Below, in pieces: positions 17,062-28,376 of a DNA stretch of 64,000 nt. How positions within the stretch are numbered: the first letter of the stretch is position 1; each line of letters begins with the position of its first letter. A model generated the notes under the pieces. It ran no database searches. It saw only the letters and a list, made by a program, of their open reading frames with translations, and had not been told where the DNA came from. Position numbers and translations under genes: made by a program. Origin of the DNA: Mycobacterium sp. 4858 (GTDB lineage: Bacteria > Actinomycetota > Actinomycetes > Mycobacteriales > Mycobacteriaceae); the NCBI RefSeq assembly GCF_900240975.1, contig NZ_LT968775.1, positions 186,001 through 250,000 of the forward strand. The letters are read 5' to 3'.

Positions 17062-18092
17062 TCATCGATGCCAACGTGCAACCGCACTTCCGCTACAACG
17101 CCGAGATCCGGCGCTATCTCCCGGCCGCGCACCAGTTGCGGTCGATTCCCGACGTCGAACAGCAGTGGTACCAAGCGCCCGGCGGCGACTACCGGCAAGA
17201 CCTCTACGGGGAGCACTACCCGGGGTCGGACCCCGACACCGTCCGTCGCCACCTGTTGGCACACGGTGTCGACTACGCCATCCTCAACCCGCTGACCCGC
17301 GGCAACATCGCCGACTACCTGCTCAACAGCCGCATCTGCGCGGCGATCAACGACTGGTTGCTCGACCGTTGGCTCGAACCCGACTCCGCCGACCGGTTCC
17401 GGGGCACCATCCGCGTCAACCCGGAAGACCCCAAGGCAGCCGTCGCGGAGATCGAGCGCCTGGCCGGTCACCCGAAGCTGGTACAGGTGGGCGTTCCGAT
17501 GCAGTCCCGCGAGCCCTACGGCAAGCCGATGTTCGAGCCGATTTGGGAGGCCGCCGCCGCCCACGGACTGCCGGTGGCGGTACGCATCAACGGCGGCAAC
17601 GGCGTCGACTACCCGCCCACGTTCGCCGGGCACGCCCACACCTATCCCGGCTACGCGGCGTTCATGCCGCTGAACTACTTCGTGCATTTGGCCACCCTCA
17701 TCGTCGAGGGCGTGTTCGGCAGGCACCCCGGCCTGAAGTTCGTCTTCGCCGACGGCGGCTACGACATCCTCACCCCGTTGATCTGGCGGCTGGACACCTT
17801 CTGGGTGTCGATGCGCGATCAGACGCCGTGGGTCGACCGTTACCCGAGCGAATACCTGCCTGGCCACGTCCGGTTCTGCTCGTCGGCGTTCGACGGACCG
17901 ACCGACACCGGCGACATGCAGCGCTGGATGGAGTTCAGTGGCAAGTCCGACCTGCTGATGTACGGCTCGGCGTATCCGCATTGGTCGACTTCGGCGCCGG
18001 AGGCGATCGCCGACGGGATGGATGGCGCCCAGCGCGAAAAGATGTTGTGGCGCAACGCCAGTGAACTCTACGGGCTCAAGGAGCGTGTGTGA
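17058..18092 (+). CDS. Amidohydrolase-2 fold protein lacking metal ligands
   Basis: 344 residues with the PF04909-type TIM barrel pattern (VEGVFGRHPGLKFVFADGGYD, YPHWSTSAPEA). The metal-site residues are lost. The N-terminal DxH motif reads IIDANVQPHF, so His is Gln8. The barrel His is Arg in PVAVRINGG. The final Asp of the GSDYPH motif is Ala305 (GSAYPHW). Its downstream neighbour keeps all these residues. I infer a non-catalytic partner in a heteromer, or a metal-independent enzyme. GC content and codon use look normal, and the frame is intact. Confidence 0.8.
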   Translation: MIIDANVQPHFRYNAEIRRYLPAAHQLRSIPDVEQQWYQAPGGDYRQDLYGEHYPGSDPDTVRRHLLAHGVDYAILNPLTRGNIADYLLNSRICAAINDWLLDRWLEPDSADRFRGTIRVNPEDPKAAVAEIERLAGHPKLVQVGVPMQSREPYGKPMFEPIWEAAAAHGLPVAVRINGGNGVDYPPTFAGHAHTYPGYAAFMPLNYFVHLATLIVEGVFGRHPGLKFVFADGGYDILTPLIWRLDTFWVSMRDQTPWVDRYPSEYLPGHVRFCSSAFDGPTDTGDMQRWMEFSGKSDLLMYGSAYPHWSTSAPEAIADGMDGAQREKMLWRNASELYGLKERV

Positions 18093-19240
18093 TGACGACG
18101 ATCGAACGGGTCGATTCACCGACCGGTCAAGAGGACGAGATAGCGGTCACCATCGTCGACACCGACGTACACCCGTTGCCGGTGTCGGCCGACGTGCTCA
18201 AGTCCTACGCGCCGGCCGAATGGGTGGACAAGATCTGGCCGACGGGCAACGCGGTCAGCCCGGTGCGGCATTTCTACGACACGCCCGACTCGTACAAGAC
18301 CATGTCGCTGCGGATGGACGCCGCCCCGCCGGGTGGCGGGGTCGCCGGCAGCGACCCCGAGTTCGCCGCCAAGCAGTTGCTGCTCGACGCCGGCGTCAGC
18401 ATCGCGACGCTGGAGCCGATGTGCGATGCGCAGCTGCCCCAGGCCGAGCATGTGCTCAAGGCGACCTACAACGACTGGCTCGCCGACGTCTGGCTCGACA
18501 AGAACAATGGGCACGGCCGCTGGCGCGGATCGATCAGCGTCAGCGCGCAGACCCCCGAGCAGGCGGCGCGCGAGGTCGAACGGTGGGCGGGCCACCCCTA
18601 CATGGCCCAGGTGCTGATGACACCGCAGACCCGTGGGATCCCCTTCGGGAACCCCCATTTCGACCCGCTCTACCAAGCCGCGGCGCGCAACGGCTTCCCG
18701 GTGGCCACCCACCTGATGGGTCAGACGCCGTTCGAGCTGATCCCGCTGTATCCCGTTGGCAACCCCGCACACTGGCACGACTTCTTCGCGTCCTGGCCAC
18801 TGCTGTACGTCTCGCATCTGATGAGCCTGGTGTTCGACGGCGCTTTCGACCGCCACCCCGAGCTGCGGGTGGTGTTCGTCGAAGGTGGCTTCACGTGGGC
18901 GATGCCTGTGATGTCGCGGATGGACCGCATCTGGGAGGCTCGCCGCGGCGACCTGCCCCACGTGCGGCGCCGCCCCTCGGAGTATGTGCGCGAACACGTT
19001 CGATTCACCACCCAGCCGCTGGAAGACGCCGACACCGTGCACTTCCGCGAGTACCTGGAGATGATGGACCTGGGCGACAACCTGATGTTCTCGACGGACT
19101 ACCCGCACTGGAGCTACGACTCGCCCACCTATGCGATCAACCGATTCCCGGCCGACCAACGGGAGCGGATCATGCGCGGCAACGCGACCGCGCTCTATGG
19201 CCTGCCGGCGACGGTCAAGGCGCTCCCCGGGGAACGGTGA
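18092..19240 (+). CDS. Amidohydrolase family 2 (TIM-barrel metal hydrolase/decarboxylase)
   Basis: 382 residues. Metal-binding features are intact: IVDTDVHPLP at the N-terminus, FPVATHLMG mid-barrel, and FSTDYPHWS near the end. FVEGGFTWAMPV precedes the last motif. Members hydrolyse amides or lactones or decarboxylate aromatic and enoic acids. ATG at 18092 overlaps the previous TGA by one base, with AAGGAG nine bases upstream. Close pairing with a ligand-less paralogue suggests a two-subunit enzyme. Confidence 0.87.
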   Translation: MTTIERVDSPTGQEDEIAVTIVDTDVHPLPVSADVLKSYAPAEWVDKIWPTGNAVSPVRHFYDTPDSYKTMSLRMDAAPPGGGVAGSDPEFAAKQLLLDAGVSIATLEPMCDAQLPQAEHVLKATYNDWLADVWLDKNNGHGRWRGSISVSAQTPEQAAREVERWAGHPYMAQVLMTPQTRGIPFGNPHFDPLYQAAARNGFPVATHLMGQTPFELIPLYPVGNPAHWHDFFASWPLLYVSHLMSLVFDGAFDRHPELRVVFVEGGFTWAMPVMSRMDRIWEARRGDLPHVRRRPSEYVREHVRFTTQPLEDADTVHFREYLEMMDLGDNLMFSTDYPHWSYDSPTYAINRFPADQRERIMRGNATALYGLPATVKALPGER

Positions 19241-19306
19241 ATTCGGCCCGCGCTCGTGCGCAAGCATCTCGTCCTTCACCACACGGAATCGCGGGTCTAC
19301 CTTGAA

Positions 19307-19347
19307 GGGGGTTCCGGCGCCGCCCGCGCCGGGGCCGGCGAACCCCC
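19307..19347. terminator. GC-rich inverted repeat after the amidohydrolase operon
   Basis: GGGGGTTC (19307-19314) pairs with GAACCCCC (19340-19347) around a GC-rich loop. It lies between the amidohydrolase stop and the next hydrolase start. It may terminate the upstream operon; there is no T-tract. Confidence 0.35.
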
Positions 19348-19374
19348 AATCACGCGCCCGGAAGACCAGAAGGT

Positions 19375-20346
19375 ATGACACAGACGAATCTGACGCGGCC
19401 GCAGGGCCTTACTCGCATCGACCCCGTGCTCCGGGAGGCTGCCACCGCGCTCGGCGTCGTCGAATTCCGCGCCGAAACCCTGCCCGCCGAACGTGAACAC
19501 GCCAACCGGCTCGCCGCCGAACGCGCCGCGGCGGCCAACACCGACGGCGTGGCCATCGACACGCGCACCATCGCCGGGCCCGGCGGGCATCAGCTGAACC
19601 TCCGCATCTACCGCGGTCCCGATCTCGATCGCGCGGGATTGGGTTCCCCCCTTGTCCTGTACGCCCACGGCGGTGGCTTCGTCACCGGCAACCTGGACAC
19701 CGACCACGCGCAATGCGCAGAGCTCGCCAGGGAGGCCGGCTGCCTGCTGGTATCGGTCGACTACCGGCTCGCGCCCGAACATCCCTGCCCGGCGGCGTTG
19801 GACGACGTCGAGGCCGGTTTCTACTACGCCATCCGCAACTGCGCCGAGCTGAACGTCGACGTCAACCGCATCGCGGTGATGGGCCGGGACGCCGGTGCGG
19901 CGCTGGTCGCGGGCCTCAGTCAGCGCATGTTCGACGACGAGGGCCCACAGATCCTGATGCAGATCCTGCACCAGCCGATGCTCGACTCCGACGCCACCCA
20001 GTCACGGCGCGAATTCCAGCGCACGCCGGGCCTCAACGGGCCGGCCGTGAGCCGGGCGTGGGGCCATTACCTCGGGCACGCGAGCGCCAGCGGTCAACAC
20101 GTCCCCGCGCACCGGGCGAACCTCGAGGGCCTGCCGCCCACGTTCGTCAGCTGCGCGGAGATCGATCCGTGCCGCGACGAAGCCATCGACTACGCGAACC
20201 GGCTGTTGCACGCCTACGTGCACACCGAATTGCACGTGATCGCAGCCGCATTCAACGGATTCGACTCGCTCGTTCCCGATTGGGTTGTTTCTCAGGAGAA
20301 CCGGGCCCTACACGCGCGTTCGCTGCGCCGCGTGTTCGCCATGTAG
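19375..20346 (+). CDS. HSL-family alpha/beta hydrolase with a degenerate catalytic triad
   Basis: 323 residues of the hormone-sensitive-lipase group. The oxyanion motif is intact (YAHGGGFVTGNLDTD), as are SVDYRLAPEHPCPAALDD and the acid segment CAEIDPCRDEA. The nucleophile elbow GDSAG is replaced by GRDAG, placing Asp172 where Ser belongs. The histidine of the usual FHGFD reads FNGFD (Asn294). Two of the three triad residues are therefore absent, in an otherwise well-preserved frame. It is probably a pseudoenzyme or uses another mechanism. It precedes a pair of acyl-CoA dehydrogenase genes by 95 bp. Confidence 0.8.
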   Translation: MTQTNLTRPQGLTRIDPVLREAATALGVVEFRAETLPAEREHANRLAAERAAAANTDGVAIDTRTIAGPGGHQLNLRIYRGPDLDRAGLGSPLVLYAHGGGFVTGNLDTDHAQCAELAREAGCLLVSVDYRLAPEHPCPAALDDVEAGFYYAIRNCAELNVDVNRIAVMGRDAGAALVAGLSQRMFDDEGPQILMQILHQPMLDSDATQSRREFQRTPGLNGPAVSRAWGHYLGHASASGQHVPAHRANLEGLPPTFVSCAEIDPCRDEAIDYANRLLHAYVHTELHVIAAAFNGFDSLVPDWVVSQENRALHARSLRRVFAM

Positions 20347-20386
20347 CGACGAACAGCGCTATCGAGGGAACTCCGGTATCTCTTAC

Positions 20387-20405
20387 CGTAGCGCTCGTTG
20401 CTACG
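20387..20405. promoter_or_regulatory. Inverted repeat CGTAGC-N7-GCTACG upstream of acyl-CoA dehydrogenases
   Basis: CGTAGC (20387-20392) and GCTACG (20400-20405) form a perfect inverted repeat ending 36 bp before the acyl-CoA dehydrogenase start. GGTATCTCTTACC overlaps its left end. Size and placement suit a TetR-type operator. Confidence 0.4.
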
Positions 20406-20441
20406 ATCGGAAACGCCGGCGAATTCTCCACGAGAGGCAGC

Positions 20442-21580
20442 ATGACGACACTCGAGTCTCCCGAGAAGACGCTGTTCGCCTCGACGACCCAAGCGTTCCT
20501 GGAAAAGGAAGCGCCGCTGCGCCGCGTGCGGGAGTTGCACGCCGCGGGAGTGTCGTTCGATCCGGCTTGGTGGCGGCGCGCCGCGGAGCTCGGCTGGACC
20601 GCGCTGTTGGTGCCGGAGGAACTGGGCGGCGGCAGTGTCTCGGACAGCGGCCTGGCGGACCTGGCCATGGTCGCCGAACAACTGGGAAAGACGGTGGCGC
20701 CCGGGCCCTTGTATCCGGTCAGCGTCGTGCTGGCCGCACTCGTCGAGTGCGGGGACTGGCAACCGCACACCGGCACCATCGAGGCGCTGATGTCCGGTGA
20801 AACGGTGGCGTCGTGGGCGGTTTCGGAACCGGGCCGGGGCTGGGCACCGCTGAGCCCGACGGCCACGGCAACTCCGACCGAATCGGGCTTCCGCATCGAC
20901 GGCACCAAGGACCGGGTCGAGGCCGGCGCGCAGAGCGCGGTGCTGCTGGTGGTGGCACGCTGCGAGGACGAGATCTGCCAGTTCCTGGTCCCCACGGATG
21001 CGCCGGGAGTCACCATCGAACCCCAGCAGTCGGTCGACCTGGTCAAGCACTACGCCCGGGTGCGTTTCGACGGTGTCGTGGTGGAGTCGTCGGCGGCCGT
21101 CGGCGCGCCCGCCGACACCTCCGCGCTGATCGACCGTCTGGGCCACATCGCCCAGATCCTGCAGTGCGCAGAGGTGGTCGGCATCCTGCAGACGGTGTTC
21201 GACCTGACCGTCCGGTGGGCCCTGGACCGCCACACCTTCGGGCGGCCGCTCGCCTCCTACCAGGCCCTCAAGCACAGGTTCGCCGACATGAAGCTGTGGC
21301 TGGAAGCCTGCCGCGCGACCACGGCCGCCGCGATCGCCGACGTTGCCGCGAACTCGCCGGGGGCGGGCCTGGCCGCGAGTGTCGCCAAGTCCTACGTGGG
21401 TGAGATGGCCGGCCGGATCGTGCAGGACTGCGTGCAGATGCACGGGGGCATCGGCGTCACCTGGGAGCACGACCTGCACCTGTACCTGCGCCGAATCACG
21501 TTGTACCGCTCGATGTTCGGGACGCCCGAGGAACACAATCTGCGCGTCTACGAATACGAGAAGGCCGGACGTTCGAACAG

Positions 21581-21584
<4 letters not shown>
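20442..21584 (+). CDS. Acyl-CoA dehydrogenase (subunit with RxxFGxP motif)
   Basis: 380 residues. The C-terminal FAD/subunit-interface motif is present as DRHTFGRPLASYQALKH, followed by VQMHGGIGVTWEHDLHLYLRR. The N-terminal half is divergent: the usual TEPxxGSD loop reads AVSEPGRGWAPL. Its stop overlaps the next dehydrogenase start (ATGA). In mycobacterial steroid catabolism adjacent genes of this kind encode alpha2beta2 heterotetramers, and the complementary motifs of the two genes here fit that arrangement. Confidence 0.88.
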
Positions 21585-24873
<3,289 letters not shown>

Positions 24874-25008
24874 TTAAGAGTATCAATGGCGTCCGGATGC
24901 TCGATGCAGCAGTTTCGCGCGTGGCGCGCGGCGGCGCCGCGGCCCGGATTCCGTCCGGCAATTAAATCAGTACGGTTTGTGATTACTCGGCGCGGGTATC
25001 ACGCGCTC

Positions 25009-25509
25009 ATGGTCGATGTCGTGCCGCGGCGGTTGATCTTGACGTGGCGAAGCGTCATGTCTGCACCGGTCTTCACCCTGAACGGCTGGGTCGCCTTCAA
25101 CCTGCCGCGAACGGTGACCGCATTGGGCGTATCGCTGCTGGCCGGCCTGGTGGCCGTCCACGCTTATGTCGTCATGACCGAACCGGCGGTGCCCGGGTAC
25201 TTCGTGGTCTACGCAGCTGTGCTGGCGATCTGTTGCCTGGCGGCCGGGGCGGCGATGACGTTCGCCCTCAAACCGCGCGTCCCCGAGGCGGGCTGGTACT
25301 TCGGCAGCGTGGTCTGCCTGGCCTTCCTCGCGGTTTACCTGGCCAGCCGGTGGGGCACCCTGCCTGGGCTGGAAGCGCTGACCGGCCGTTGGGACGTGGC
25401 GCCGGGCACCTTCGCTTTCGCGTTCGCCGCGGGGTTCATCGCGGTGCACGCGACCGTGCTGTCCGGCGTCAACGTGGCCTACCCGCAACGGCAGCAGTGG
25501 TACGACTGA
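25009..25509 (+). CDS. Four-helix membrane protein, cotranscribed with the cytochrome b/sulfite-oxidase fusion
   Basis: 166 residues with four predicted membrane helices: TVTALGVSLLAGLVAVHAYV, FVVYAAVLAICCLAAGAAM, WYFGSVVCLAFLAVYLA and TFAFAFAAGFIAVHATVL. No recognised domain. ATG at 25009 is taken; ATG at 25057 (MSAPVFTLNG) is an alternative, and neither has a strong ribosome site. It lies 12 bp before the molybdopterin oxidoreductase gene, so it may be a membrane subunit or assembly factor for it. Confidence 0.7.
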   Translation: MVDVVPRRLILTWRSVMSAPVFTLNGWVAFNLPRTVTALGVSLLAGLVAVHAYVVMTEPAVPGYFVVYAAVLAICCLAAGAAMTFALKPRVPEAGWYFGSVVCLAFLAVYLASRWGTLPGLEALTGRWDVAPGTFAFAFAAGFIAVHATVLSGVNVAYPQRQQWYD

Positions 25510-25521
25510 CTGGAGCCCTGC

Positions 25522-27015
25522 ATGACGACGCTTGACTACCCGGTGTGGCTACGAGTGGACCACTGGCTCAACGTCCTCTTCGTAACCCTGATCATCCGGA
25601 GCGGCATCGAGGTCCTGGGCACCCACCCCAAGTTGTACTGGCACGACGACAGCAAACCCGGCAGCGAATGGGCGCGCTTCACCCGCAAGGTCATGCCGCG
25701 CCATCGCCTCTACGACACGCTCGACGAAGAAGAGTCCTACAGCTCGTTGGTGGCGCTGCCCGGTCACAAGAAATTGGGCATGGGGCGCCATTGGCACTTC
25801 TTCTCGGTGATCTGCTGGATTCTGCTCGGCCTGTCCTACTACGTCCTGCTTTTCGCGACCGGTCAATGGCACCGCTATTGGCCCTATTCGTGGTCGATCT
25901 TTCCCGAGGCCGCCAATGACATCGTCACCTACATGTCGTTCAACCTGCCGCCGCTGCTGCCCGGTGAGCCCATGGACGCAATCCAGAAGCTGACCTATGC
26001 CGGCGTCGTTTTCATCCTCGCGCCATTCCAGATCCTGACGGGAGCCGCGCAGTCCCCGGCGATCGAAGCCCGGTTCCCGTGGTACGTGCGGATGTGGGGT
26101 GGCCGGCAATGGGCGCGGAGCCTGCATTTCCTGGGGCTGCTGGCCTTCGTCGTCTTCATCCTGGTTCACCTGTCGATGATCTTCTTCTGGGGCTGGGGCC
26201 AGCTGACGGCGTCGATGATCTTCGGCTCCGTCCGGAACATCAATTGGGCGACGGCACTGTCGCTGATCATCATCGGGGCGATCATCGCCGTCCACGTCGC
26301 GGCCACCAAATGGAGCCTGCGCCATCCCGTCCAGGTGCACCGCATCCTTGGCGCCGTGGTCACCGGCGCCCGGCTGCTCCTGTTGCGCCCGCTGAACTCG
26401 CGGCAGGACTACCCCGTCCGCAAGGTGACCAAAGATCACCGGGTGAACGGAAAGCCGCCCGCCAGCACCGAATACAAGGTCATGGCGGTCCACAACTTCG
26501 TCGACTGGCGGCTGCCGGTCGGCGGCCTCGTCGAAAACCCGGTGACGTTGGATCTGGCCGCGCTTCGGGCACTCGCCGAGCGGCAGACGCAGCGGACGCT
26601 GCACAACTGCGTGCAGGGCTGGACCAGCATCGGTGAGTGGAGCGGCATTCCGCTGGCCCAGCTGGCGGATGTGGTGCGGCCTTTGCCGCAAGCCAAGTAC
26701 ATCTGCTTCCTGAGCATGCAGGACACCGGGCGCGACGAACCCGCGGCGGAGACTCCAGGGGGCCAGTTCTACGAGGTGATGGACCTCGAACTGGCCTACA
26801 AACCGCAGACGTTGCTGGCGTATGAGATGAACGGCCGCCCGTTGCCCATCAAGCATGGCGCCCCGCTGCGGCTGCGGGTGGAGACGCAGGTTGGCTTCAA
26901 GATGGTCAAGTGGATCAACGGAATCGAGTTCGTCGACGACTACTCCCGCATCGGTAAAGGGTTGGGCGGCTGGCGTGAGGACCATGTGCACTACGACAAA
27001 GACGTGGAGATTTGA
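25522..27015 (+). CDS. Cytochrome b561-like / sulfite-oxidase-fold molybdopterin fusion protein
   Basis: 497 residues combining two parts. Residues 1-~300 form a di-heme cytochrome b-like membrane domain, starting LDYPVWLRVDHWLNVLFVTL, with several helices and His residues (HWHFFSVICW, RSLHFLGLLAF, HVAATKWSLRHP). Residues ~320-497 are a sulfite-oxidase molybdopterin domain, with the candidate Mo-ligand Cys in RTLHNCVQGWTSIGEWSG and the tail MVKWINGIEFVDDY. Fusing the two would pass electrons directly to the membrane quinone pool. It lies between a small membrane protein and a zinc-ribbon protein in one operon. The substrate is unknown. Confidence 0.85.
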   Translation: MTTLDYPVWLRVDHWLNVLFVTLIIRSGIEVLGTHPKLYWHDDSKPGSEWARFTRKVMPRHRLYDTLDEEESYSSLVALPGHKKLGMGRHWHFFSVICWILLGLSYYVLLFATGQWHRYWPYSWSIFPEAANDIVTYMSFNLPPLLPGEPMDAIQKLTYAGVVFILAPFQILTGAAQSPAIEARFPWYVRMWGGRQWARSLHFLGLLAFVVFILVHLSMIFFWGWGQLTASMIFGSVRNINWATALSLIIIGAIIAVHVAATKWSLRHPVQVHRILGAVVTGARLLLLRPLNSRQDYPVRKVTKDHRVNGKPPASTEYKVMAVHNFVDWRLPVGGLVENPVTLDLAALRALAERQTQRTLHNCVQGWTSIGEWSGIPLAQLADVVRPLPQAKYICFLSMQDTGRDEPAAETPGGQFYEVMDLELAYKPQTLLAYEMNGRPLPIKHGAPLRLRVETQVGFKMVKWINGIEFVDDYSRIGKGLGGWREDHVHYDKDVEI

Positions 27016-27016
27016 C

Positions 27017-27316
27017 ATGACCGAACCGATGGTGCGGCCCGAGCTCATCGACCTGAATTCCGCTGCGCGGCACCGTGTTATGGAGAACGTCTCCGCCAAG
27101 GGTGGCCACTGCGAGGCGTGTGGCGGAACCGACTTCGAGGTGGGACACGCCTTGTACTTGGGATTCCTCTTCCTCAACGAGGAGGAGGACGCCTACATGG
27201 TGGCGCTGACGTGTCGCAATCCGGAATGTCCGAAGCCGCGCACCGGGATCGTGTTGCCGGAGAGGGACTTTCTCAGCCTGGGGACGTCCGCTCCGCAGAA
27301 CGCGACCGCATCCTGA
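27017..27316 (+). CDS. Small zinc-ribbon protein
   Basis: 99 residues with two Cys pairs, GGHCEACGGTDF and LTCRNPECPKPR, that can form a four-Cys zinc ribbon. The segment between them (ALYLGFLFLNEEEDAYMVAL) is strand-like. The ATG follows the fusion-protein stop by one base. It may be a chaperone or electron-transfer accessory for the molybdoenzyme, by context only. Its 3' end overlaps the next minus-strand gene by 44 bp. Confidence 0.75.
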   Translation: MTEPMVRPELIDLNSAARHRVMENVSAKGGHCEACGGTDFEVGHALYLGFLFLNEEEDAYMVALTCRNPECPKPRTGIVLPERDFLSLGTSAPQNATAS

Positions 27317-27656
27317 GGCGGTGACGTCTTTTCGCCGCCGCGGTCGCCTCGCCGGGTAGCACCGGGCGCGGCAAGCCCAACTTCTCGGCGAGACCGGAAA
27401 CTTCGCGGAGTTGCTCGCACAAGGACTCGAAGCGCCGCCGGTCCGCTTCATCGAGCAGACCGAGCGAACTGTAGTGCACCAACCTCGGCAGTCGTCCGGC
27501 CAGTGCCGCGCCCCAACGAACGCTGACGTCGTATACCTCGCCGTCCTCGACCGACCCCTTGCGCCCCAAGGCTTGAAGGGCCTCGACTTGCCGGGTCAAC
27601 ATCTCGACGTCGGCGTCGATCGCGACCGGCACCCGCCCGTCCGATGCCACGCTCAT
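27273..27656 (-). CDS. Hypothetical helical protein
   Basis: 127 residues, unrecognised. It opens MSVASDGRVPVAIDADVEML, has amphipathic helices (RQVEALQALGRKG, DRRRFESLCEQLREVSGLAE), and ends in an Arg-rich tail. The start at 27656 is supported by GGGAGG five bases upstream. It is followed 3' by a 44-bp antiparallel overlap with the zinc-ribbon gene. An inverted repeat of ACCCCACT lies in its promoter. Confidence 0.55.
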   Translation of the reverse strand: MSVASDGRVPVAIDADVEMLTRQVEALQALGRKGSVEDGEVYDVSVRWGAALAGRLPRLVHYSSLGLLDEADRRRFESLCEQLREVSGLAEKLGLPRPVLPGEATAAAKRRHRLRMRSRSAERTSPG

Positions 27657-27681
27657 GTGTCCTCCCGTCGTTCTGGCCGCG

Positions 27682-27715
27682 ACCCCACTGTGCCGTATAC
27701 CCCCCGAAGTGGGGT
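27682..27715. promoter_or_regulatory. ACCCCACT / AGTGGGGT inverted repeat
   Basis: ACCCCACT (27682-27689) and AGTGGGGT (27708-27715) are perfect inverted arms separated by 18 bp that include GTATACCCCCCGA. It lies 26 bp upstream of the start at 27656. The composition recalls CsoR/RicR copper boxes, but the spacing is not canonical. Confidence 0.35.
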
Positions 27716-27780
27716 TACATGCCACCCGCGAGGGGTGCTTGCGCACCCAGTGGCCTCCCGATCCTCGGGTGATCGCGCGG

Positions 27781-28317
27781 CTAGATGGTGACGTGTTCGG
27801 CGCAGTCGACACGGAGGTCGTCGATGTGCATCGGCGTGTCGTAGAACTTGCAGCGATAGCTTCGCGACTCCACCGATGTGATCTCTAATTGCGCGCAGGT
27901 GCTGCACGCGCGGACGACCGGAAGGAGTTGCGCCCCGTGCAGTTTCGCGATGACGAGCAGCAGGTTGTCCAGCAGCTGTTCGGCCTCGACACGGTCCAGC
28001 TTGGATGTAGCGATCTCAGCGGGTGCGGTCCAGCGGGATAGTTCAGCCGCGGCCCTGCGGCCGACTTGGGTGAGCACCAGGTGGTGCCTTCGTCTGTCGT
28101 CTGGATCGGGGCTGCGCACGACCAGGTCTTTGCGGACGAGCGCGGCGACGGCATCACTGACGGTGGGGTCGGCGACGTTGAGTTCTCGTGCCAGGGCGGT
28201 GCTACGCGCGGCGGGAGGCGGCCCGACGAAAAGCCAAATCAATACCCGCATCTGGGTGCTCGACAGATCGTGTGCTTCCGCTGCTCTCCTGGCCAGCACG
28301 TGCAGAGCATCGCCCAC
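27781..28317 (-). CDS. MarR family regulator with a C-terminal Cys-rich extension
   Basis: 178 residues. The winged helix is at about 25-100, with recognition region [20 protein letters not shown] and wing [14 protein letters not shown]. The unusual tail holds four Cys in [15 protein letters not shown] and VDCAEH, suggesting metal or redox sensing. The only start-like codon is GTG at 28315-28317 and it lacks a ribosome site; upstream codons ([11 protein letters not shown]) look like a continuing helix but hold no ATG, GTG or TTG. The gene follows the carbonic anhydrase by 59 bp and probably controls the divergent monooxygenase operon. Confidence 0.75.
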   Translation of the reverse strand: MGDALHVLARRAAEAHDLSSTQMRVLIWLFVGPPPAARSTALARELNVADPTVSDAVAALVRKDLVVRSPDPDDRRRHHLVLTQVGRRAAAELSRWTAPAEIATSKLDRVEAEQLLDNLLLVIAKLHGAQLLPVVRACSTCAQLEITSVESRSYRCKFYDTPMHIDDLRVDCAEHVTI

Positions 28318-28376
28318 GCGGTCGAGCGCCGCGACGATCTTCGAGTCGAGACTGCGGTGGCGTGCTTCCCCGGGCT

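Noticed and set aside
19241..19374. A minus-strand peptide reading LLVFRARDWGFAGP as a gene remnant
   Set aside because: It looks protein-like but matches nothing I recognise, and the frame is created by a GC-rich inverted repeat.
27721..27812. A longer start for the helical protein at 27273-27656
   Set aside because: The extra N-terminal 52 codons overlap the MarR gene end and the inverted repeat. The ATG at 27656 has GGGAGG upstream.
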